Below, piece by piece: positions 5,817-10,281 of a stretch of DNA of 10,281 nt (its first letter is position 1; every line of letters begins with the position of its first letter). The stretch spans positions 1-10,281 of the forward strand of contig JAKECL010000029.1 of the NCBI GenBank assembly GCA_030460725.1, read 5' to 3'. This DNA comes from Propionibacterium sp. GTDB lineage: Bacteria > Actinomycetota > Actinomycetes > Actinomycetales > Actinomycetaceae. The position numbers and the translations under genes are program-made. Below the pieces are notes generated by a model. The model did no database searches, was not told the origin of the DNA, and was given only the letters and a program-made list of their open reading frames with translations.

Positions 5817-6488
5817 TCAGGCGATGGAGATGCGCGGCGCAAGGTCGTGGACGCGCGCCGCCAGATCCTCAAATGTCGCATCGAAGGCGGCATCCGAGCC
5901 GTCGCGCACGGGGTCGGGCACCGACCAGTGCATCCGTCCCCGACCGCCGAGCTCCTCGTGGGCGGAGTCGCAGACGGTGATCACGCAGTCATCTGCCACC
6001 AGTACCTGGTCGACTGCCCGTGGACTGCGTGCCCGCAGGGCGACGCCGTGGCGTGCGGCAGTGGCGATTGCCCCCGGCTCGATGGCTGCGGCAGGGTGCG
6101 TGCCCGCAGATGCGACCGGTACGGCGCTGCACCGGTGCCAGAGGGCGGTGGCCAATTGGGAGCGTGCAGAGTTGCCCGTGCACACGAAGACCACGCGCCG
6201 TACGCCCATGGTCGGGGATGGCAGCAGGTCGGCGAATGCGGTCGGGGTCAGGTGGAGGTACGTGCGACGACGGTCCGCCTCGGAGCGGGTGCGTGCCAGC
6301 ATGCCCGCGTCCTCGAGCGAGTTCAGGTGATGTGCGAGCAGGCTGGAGGAGATGCCGAGCTGGTCCTGGAGTTCGACGGGCGCGAGGTCGCCCAGGGTGA
6401 GCAGGTCGACGATCCGCAGGCGCACGGGGTCGGCCAGTGCCGCGAACCTCGCGACCCGGCCCGACAGATCCAATTGCTCAGTGCTCAT
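5817..6488 (-). CDS. ArsR-ArsC fusion: DNA-binding repressor fused to LMW-PTP-type arsenate reductase
   Basis: This 223-residue protein has two domains. Residues 1-90 are an ArsR-type winged helix (FAALADPVRLRIVDLLTLGD; LQDQLGISSSLLAHHLNSLEDAGML; DRRRTYLHL). Residues 95-223 are a low-molecular-weight phosphatase-type arsenate reductase: VVFVCTGNSARSQ gives the CX5R loop with C103 and R109, SAGTHPA follows, and WSVPDP carries the acid-loop D192. The ArsC part would reduce arsenate to arsenite. C168 and C173 (VITVCDSAHEEL) are candidates for the resolving thiol, though a mycothiol- or mycoredoxin-dependent route is also possible. The ArsR half has no cysteine, so it lacks the usual As(III) ligands. 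The ATG at 6486-6488 is chosen because it starts the ArsR domain; upstream frame antisense to the flavoprotein is ignored. It is divergent from the flavoprotein gene. ArsR-ArsC fusions have been reported in other bacteria. Confidence 0.9.
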   Translation of the reverse strand: MSTEQLDLSGRVARFAALADPVRLRIVDLLTLGDLAPVELQDQLGISSSLLAHHLNSLEDAGMLARTRSEADRRRTYLHLTPTAFADLLPSPTMGVRRVVFVCTGNSARSQLATALWHRCSAVPVASAGTHPAAAIEPGAIATAARHGVALRARSPRAVDQVLVADDCVITVCDSAHEELGGRGRMHWSVPDPVRDGSDAAFDATFEDLAARVHDLAPRISIA

Positions 6489-6516
6489 TACCTCAATGAT
6501 GATTGAGTGATACTCT
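6488..6516 (+). promoter_or_regulatory. Promoter of the flavoprotein gene
   Basis: A -35-like TTACCT (6488-6493) and a -10-like TACTCT (6511-6516, with TGA just before it) are 17 bp apart. An AAGAGGAG ribosome-binding site follows at 6523-6530. The -35 is weak. The assignment rests on spacing and on the operator inside it. Confidence 0.45.
6492..6507. promoter_or_regulatory. ArsR-type operator between arsRC and the flavoprotein gene
   Basis: CTCAAT (6492-6497) and ATTGAG (6502-6507) form a perfect inverted repeat with a 4-nt centre (GATG). The TCAA/TTGA character resembles known ArsR operators. It begins 4 nt from the arsRC start codon and lies between the -35 and -10 of the plus-strand promoter, so one bound dimer could repress both genes. 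Confidence 0.65.
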
Positions 6517-6544
6517 CGCGTCAAGAGGAGTCCCACCCAGTGAC

Positions 6545-6562
6545 TCCTGGGGCGCCCCAGGA
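6545..6562 (+). repeat. Perfect 18-bp palindrome in the 5' end of the flavoprotein mRNA
   Basis: TCCTGGGGC is followed directly by its reverse complement GCCCCAGGA. It starts 3 nt after a possible GTG start (6540-6542) and about 67 nt before the favoured GTG (6630-6632). In RNA it would form a stable hairpin near the first ribosome-binding site and could affect which start is used. Confidence 0.6.
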
Positions 6563-6629
6563 CTGGGGCAACCCCGTCCACCGGTTCCCCCGCTGGTGGC
6601 GAACGTCCCACCCGTCGAAAGGCCCACCC

Positions 6630-8018
6630 GTGACCCATCTGATCGTGGTCGGCGGCAGTGATGCCGGCATTTCCGCAGCACTGCGCGCCCGGGAGCTCGC
6701 CCCTGACACGGATGTGAGTGTCGTCGTGGCGGACGAGTACCCCAACTACTCCATCTGTGGCATCCCGTACTACTTCACCGGAGAAGTGGCCCCGTGGCAG
6801 TCCCTCGCACACCGCACCGTGGCTGACCTCGAGGCAGCAGGTCTGACCCTGCGACCTGACACGCTGGCCACCGCGATCGACGTCGCCGACCAACGCCTGG
6901 AGGTCCGCACTCCCGAGGGATGCAGGGAGTGGATGCCGTACGACGAACTGGTCGTCGGCACGGGCGCGCTGCCCTCCCGCGTCGGGATTGCCGGGCTCGA
7001 CCTCCTCGGTCCGGGTGACGGGGTCCACGTCATCCATTCGATGGGGGACACCTTCGCCCTCGAGCGCTCCCTCCAGGAGCGTCACCCCGCCTCGGTGATC
7101 ATCGTCGGCGCCGGGTACGTCGGCCTGGAGATGGCGGAGGCCTTCACTGCCCGCGGACTGCAGGTGACCCAGCTCCAGCGCGGCGGGGAGGTGCTCTCCA
7201 CCCTCGACCCCGAACTCGGCGCCCTCGTCCACGAGGAGCTCACTGCCCACGGCGTCAGGGTACGGGTGGGCACCACTGTCACCGGTATCGAGAAGACCCC
7301 GGGGGGCTTGACGGTCCGCGGCGCCGACGAGGGCGGGGCCTTCGAGCAGACCGCGGACCTCGTGCTCGTCGTCGTCGGTGTGCGCCCCAACACGGAGCTC
7401 CTCCAGCGTGCGGGAGCGGGTCTCGGTGCGGGGCGCGCCGTGGTGGTGGATGAGCACATGCGCACCGGGCTCCCTCGCATCTGGGCCGCCGGTGACGGCG
7501 TGATCACCCACCACCGCCTCCTGGGTGAGACCTACCTACCGCTGGGCACCACCAGCCACAAGCAGGGCCGCACCGCGGGGGAGAACGCCGTGGGTGGGAA
7601 CCGGTCCTTCGCCGGTTCCGTCGGTACCCAGGTGGTCAAGGTCTTCGACCTGGTGGCGGCGCGCACCGGCGTGCGCGACCATGAAGCAGTTGGCGTCGGG
7701 CGCACTCCTGTGACGGTCGCCTCGGTCGCCGATGACCACAAGGCCTACTACCCGGGGGCGAACGAGATCCACTTCCGCATCACCGGGGACCCCACAGACG
7801 GGCGTCTCCTCGGTGCCCAGCTCGTGGGCCGACGCGGCAGCGAGGTCGCCAAGCGGGTCGACACCTTCGCCACTGCCCTCCACTGCGGACTCACGATCGA
7901 CCAGATCAGCGACCTCGACCTCGCCTACACCCCACCCCTGGGCTCACCGTGGGACGCCGTCCAGGTCGCGGCCCAGACCTGGTCAGCTCGGCTGGGACAG
8001 ACGCGGGCCCGCAGCTGA
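6630..8018 (+). CDS. FAD-dependent pyridine nucleotide-disulfide oxidoreductase (CoA-disulfide reductase / NADH oxidase type)
   Basis: This 462-residue flavoprotein oxidises NAD(P)H and reduces a disulfide, persulfide or oxygen through one active-site cysteine. Visible: the N-terminal FAD dinucleotide fold (LIVVGGSDAGISAALRA, 4-20); C43 in YSICGIPYY, at the position of the CoA-disulfide reductase redox cysteine; GTGALPSR (110-117); the NAD(P)H fold GAGYVGLEMAE (160-170); FAD-site AAGDGV (286-291); and a C-terminal dimerisation domain with KAYYPGA and YTPPLGSPWD. I favour the GTG at 6630 (GAAAGG 7 nt upstream) because it gives the family N-terminus. A second in-frame GTG at 6540 has the stronger AAGAGGAG site and would add 30 Trp/Pro-rich residues. 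It diverges from arsRC across an ArsR operator and converges on arsA with a 36-bp overlap, so a role in arsenic response is likely. The substrate is unknown. Confidence 0.88.
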   Translation: MTHLIVVGGSDAGISAALRARELAPDTDVSVVVADEYPNYSICGIPYYFTGEVAPWQSLAHRTVADLEAAGLTLRPDTLATAIDVADQRLEVRTPEGCREWMPYDELVVGTGALPSRVGIAGLDLLGPGDGVHVIHSMGDTFALERSLQERHPASVIIVGAGYVGLEMAEAFTARGLQVTQLQRGGEVLSTLDPELGALVHEELTAHGVRVRVGTTVTGIEKTPGGLTVRGADEGGAFEQTADLVLVVVGVRPNTELLQRAGAGLGAGRAVVVDEHMRTGLPRIWAAGDGVITHHRLLGETYLPLGTTSHKQGRTAGENAVGGNRSFAGSVGTQVVKVFDLVAARTGVRDHEAVGVGRTPVTVASVADDHKAYYPGANEIHFRITGDPTDGRLLGAQLVGRRGSEVAKRVDTFATALHCGLTIDQISDLDLAYTPPLGSPWDAVQVAAQTWSARLGQTRARS

Positions 8019-9902
8019 TCCGGTCACTGCACCGACCGGTGTGGCGACCGCCCTGGTGTCCGGGGACCCGGTCATGGCGAGCAGAGCGGGGGCTGTGGTC
8101 GGCGGATCTGCGAGCAGGGGGACCACGGCCAGGCGCTCGGCCGCTGACCGGACCCGTTCCAGTGGTTCTGCCTCGTTGGCGGCGATGGCACGCAGGAAGG
8201 GTGACGTCGGGTCGGCTGCGGTGACCGAGTCGTTGACGATCCACGCCCACGGGGTGATGTCGGCCCTGGCGAGGTCGTCCTGGAGCTGTACGGCCTCCAG
8301 AACGGGTGTCGTCTCCGGGGTCGTGACGATCAGGAGCCTCGTGCGGTGGGGGTCCTGGAGGCGCATCAGGGGGGTGACGCACCCGGTGCCCGCGCCCATC
8401 TGCTGGATGACCTCGCGGTGGTAGGAGCCCGTGGCGTCCAGCAACAGGAGGGTGTGCCCGGTGGGGGCGGTGTCCATGACGACGAACTTGCGGTCCGCCT
8501 GTGCGATGGCCGCGGAGAACTGGCGGAATACTGCGACCTCCTGGGTGCAGGGGGATCGCAGGTCCTCGGCCAGCTGTCGTCGACCGGCCTCGTCGAGGTG
8601 GGCGCCCTTGGTGGCGAGCACCTCGCGCGAGTACTCGGTGAGGGCCTCGTCCGGATCGATGCGTTCCACCGTGAGGTCGTCCAGGTCGTGACCCAGTGCC
8701 TCGGCCACGATCCCAGCCGGATCCGTCGTGGTCAGCAGGACCTCGTGGCCGCGGGAAGCCAGGGTCGCGGCGATCGACTGGGCGATGGTCGTCTTGCCGA
8801 CACCTCCCTTGCCCATGCACAGGATGAGACCGTTGCCCTCCGACTCCAGGGAGTCGATGAGTGCGCCCAGCGGGGGGAGACCGGGACCGGGCCGGGTGGA
8901 GGAGGGGGTCTCCTCTTCGGTGGTGGATCCGGCTCCGGGAGCGCCCTCGTCCTGGTAGGGGGTGAAGAGGTCGCGCAGTCGTCTGACTCCCATGATGTTC
9001 CAGGGGCGCAGCTCGAGGACGTCGCGTGGCAGGGACGCGATCCCGGGGGGCATCGTGTCGATCGCGCGCTGCTCCCGGGTGCGGATCGCGGTCCGGAGGG
9101 GGTCCGTGTCGCGGGCGGCGGGCATGACCGCGTTGATGACGAGGTACTGGTTGACGAGCCCGATGTCGGCCAGTTCGCTGTGCGTGCGCTCGGCCTCCCG
9201 GAGGGTGGGGTCCTGCGGTCGGGCGACCAGCACCAGCCGGGACCGTTGTGGGTCTGCGAGGGCGAGGACGGCCGCCGCATAGACCTCGCGGTGTCTGTCC
9301 AGGCCGGACATGGGCCCGAGGCAGGACGCGTCACCCTGTCCGTCGTCGATGAAGCGGCTCCAGTCCCCGGGGAGTTGGAGGAGGCGGATCGTGTGACCGG
9401 TCGGTGCGGTGTCGAAGATGACGTGGTCGTAGCCACGCGTGCGCCCCGGGTCGGCCAGGAGGTCGGTGAACTCGTTGAAGGAGGCGATCTCCGTGGTGCA
9501 GGATCCCGAGAGTTGTTCGGTCATGGTGGCGATCTCCGCAGCGGGCAGGAAGGCCCGAACCGGTCCGATGACCGTCTCACGGTAGGCGGCCGCAGCTGCC
9601 TCAGGATCAATCTCCAGGGCGTCGATGCCGGGCACGGCCTCCAGGGGGACGATGCTGTTGCCGATGTGCTGGGCGAAGACCTGCCCGACGTTGGAGGCCG
9701 GGTCAGTGCTGACCAACAGCACCCTGCTGCCTCGTTCGGCCAGTGTCACGGCGGTGGCGCAGGCCACCGAGGTCTTGCCGACACCACCCTTGCCGGTGAA
9801 GAACACGAACTTGGGCAGTGAGGTGAGGAACGTGGTGTCGGGGTGCGGCTGCCCTGCCCCGGACCGCGCGTGGTCCCCGGTCCTCACATCGCTCAACAGC
9901 AT
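7983..9902 (-). CDS. arsA: ArsA, arsenite efflux pump-driving ATPase (tandem two-domain form)
   Basis: This 639-residue soluble ATPase binds the ArsB-type permease and drives As(III)/Sb(III) export. Two homologous nucleotide-binding halves are present: P-loops GKGGVGKT at 37-44 and 364-371, and switch motifs DTAPTGHT at 164-171 and 477-484. The As(III)-binding cysteines of E. coli ArsA (C113, C172, C422) have counterparts at C135 (SGSCTTE), C194 (DASCLGP) and C452 (RSPCTQE). A low-complexity linker (about 317-345, rich in G/E/T/P) joins the halves. About 30 residues precede the first P-loop strand, so the true start could be slightly downstream. The ATG at 9900-9902 overlaps the arsD stop by 10 nt, which supports coupled translation. 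The last 36 bp overlap the end of the convergent flavoprotein gene. No permease gene is in the window. Confidence 0.95.
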   Translation of the reverse strand: MLLSDVRTGDHARSGAGQPHPDTTFLTSLPKFVFFTGKGGVGKTSVACATAVTLAERGSRVLLVSTDPASNVGQVFAQHIGNSIVPLEAVPGIDALEIDPEAAAAAYRETVIGPVRAFLPAAEIATMTEQLSGSCTTEIASFNEFTDLLADPGRTRGYDHVIFDTAPTGHTIRLLQLPGDWSRFIDDGQGDASCLGPMSGLDRHREVYAAAVLALADPQRSRLVLVARPQDPTLREAERTHSELADIGLVNQYLVINAVMPAARDTDPLRTAIRTREQRAIDTMPPGIASLPRDVLELRPWNIMGVRRLRDLFTPYQDEGAPGAGSTTEEETPSSTRPGPGLPPLGALIDSLESEGNGLILCMGKGGVGKTTIAQSIAATLASRGHEVLLTTTDPAGIVAEALGHDLDDLTVERIDPDEALTEYSREVLATKGAHLDEAGRRQLAEDLRSPCTQEVAVFRQFSAAIAQADRKFVVMDTAPTGHTLLLLDATGSYHREVIQQMGAGTGCVTPLMRLQDPHRTRLLIVTTPETTPVLEAVQLQDDLARADITPWAWIVNDSVTAADPTSPFLRAIAANEAEPLERVRSAAERLAVVPLLADPPTTAPALLAMTGSPDTRAVATPVGAVTGSAAGPRLSQPS

Positions 9903-10273
9903 GATCCGCCCTCACAGCAGCTCTCGGCGGGGCCTGCAGCGGTGAGTCCCAGGTCATTGTGGACCGGCTCGTCAGGGTGGGGGAGCGCCAGTTGCTCCAG
10001 GTGGGCGCGGTCCGGGTAGGAACCGGTGGCCACGGTGACTCCGTCCACGAGGACCAGTGGCAGCCCGGCTGATCCGACCACGTCGAGGAAGGCCCTGACG
10101 GTCCCGTTGTCGACGAAGGCCTGGGGATCGTTGGCCAGGTTGTGGCGAAGTACCCTCACGCCGCGGGACGCGAGGTACGAGCAGTCCGCGGTGAAGGAGA
10201 TCAGTGCCTGGCTGGGGTCCGTCCCACACACGCCCGTGTTGCAGCACAGGGCTGGTTCGAACACCTCGATCAA
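9893..10273 (-). CDS. arsD: ArsD, arsenic metallochaperone (5' end at window edge)
   Basis: This small cytosolic protein passes As(III) to ArsA and raises pump affinity. The sequence FEPALCCNTGVCGTDPSQALISF carries the three conserved thiols that bind As(III), C10, C11 and C16 in this numbering (C12, C13, C18 in the R773 protein). The thioredoxin-like body includes GLPLVLVDGVTVATGSYPD. The tail ends in two vicinal pairs, C119-C120 and C125-C126, as in R773 ArsD. The first start in the window is a TTG at 10271-10273, giving 126 residues. The frame remains open to the edge, and R773 has its first cysteine two residues later, so a better start probably lies just outside. It overlaps arsA by 10 nt. 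The promoter and any upstream arsR lie to the right of the window. Confidence 0.93.
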   Translation of the reverse strand: MIEVFEPALCCNTGVCGTDPSQALISFTADCSYLASRGVRVLRHNLANDPQAFVDNGTVRAFLDVVGSAGLPLVLVDGVTVATGSYPDRAHLEQLALPHPDEPVHNDLGLTAAGPAESCCEGGSCC

Positions 10274-10281
10274 CCGTGAGG

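Noticed and set aside
6489..7514. Long minus-strand frame continuous with arsRC
   Set aside because: It is antisense to the well-supported flavoprotein gene and shows no domain. The ArsR domain begins at 6488.
8020..8039. Hairpin CCGGTC/GACCGG just after the flavoprotein stop, as a terminator
   Set aside because: The stem is only 6 bp with an 8-nt loop, lies inside arsA coding sequence and has no U-tract. It is too weak to call.
8346..9821. Plus-strand frame of 491 residues
   Set aside because: It is antisense to arsA, glycine- and valine-rich from GC-biased third positions, and has no recognisable motif.
1..10281. CRISPR arrays, tRNA or rRNA genes, integrase attachment sites
   Set aside because: No spaced direct repeats, cloverleaf-like segments or rRNA-like tracts were seen on either strand.

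Overview
The window is about 10 kb of high-GC DNA with actinobacterial traits: GC-biased codons, GTG/TTG starts, a CmtR-type repressor whose cysteines fall at the same positions as in the mycobacterial protein, and a probable leaderless promoter. I cannot name a genus. It looks like an accessory metal and metalloid resistance island with mobile-element genes at its left edge.

Layout. (1) 1-1700, minus strand: a DDE transposase of the Mu/TniA type that runs off the left edge, then a serine resolvase gene broken by an in-frame TGA at codon 5, then a cluster of dyad repeats that looks like a resolvase (res) site. (2) 1736-4035, minus strand: a two-gene operon of a CmtR-like ArsR-family repressor and a P1B-type metal-exporting ATPase without an HMA domain, coupled by an ATGA overlap. 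This is a probable Cd/Pb (possibly Zn/Co) efflux unit. (3) 4405-4910, minus strand: a complete YefM-YoeB toxin-antitoxin pair with intact toxin catalytic residues. (4) 5118-5681, plus strand: a stand-alone dihydrofolate-reductase-like/RibD C-terminal-domain protein. (5) 5817-10273: an arsenic cluster. An ArsR-ArsC fusion (minus) diverges from a CoA-disulfide-reductase-like FAD/NAD(P)H oxidoreductase (plus) across a shared ArsR-like operator. The oxidoreductase then converges, with a 36-bp tail-to-tail overlap, on an arsD-arsA operon (minus) that enters from the right edge.

How the parts fit. ArsD (chaperone) and ArsA (ATPase) would energise an As(III) efflux permease that is not in the window and may lie to the right. 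The ArsC domain would reduce arsenate to arsenite while its fused ArsR domain represses the divergent promoter. The flavoprotein may supply or recycle thiol reducing power. The cmtR-ATPase pair covers divalent soft metals. The toxin-antitoxin pair and the transposon remnants suggest the block is or was mobile. The least ordinary observations are the ArsR-ArsC fusion whose DNA-binding half contains no cysteine at all, the nonsense-disrupted resolvase beside an intact-looking res region, and the divergent flavoprotein controlled from the same operator.
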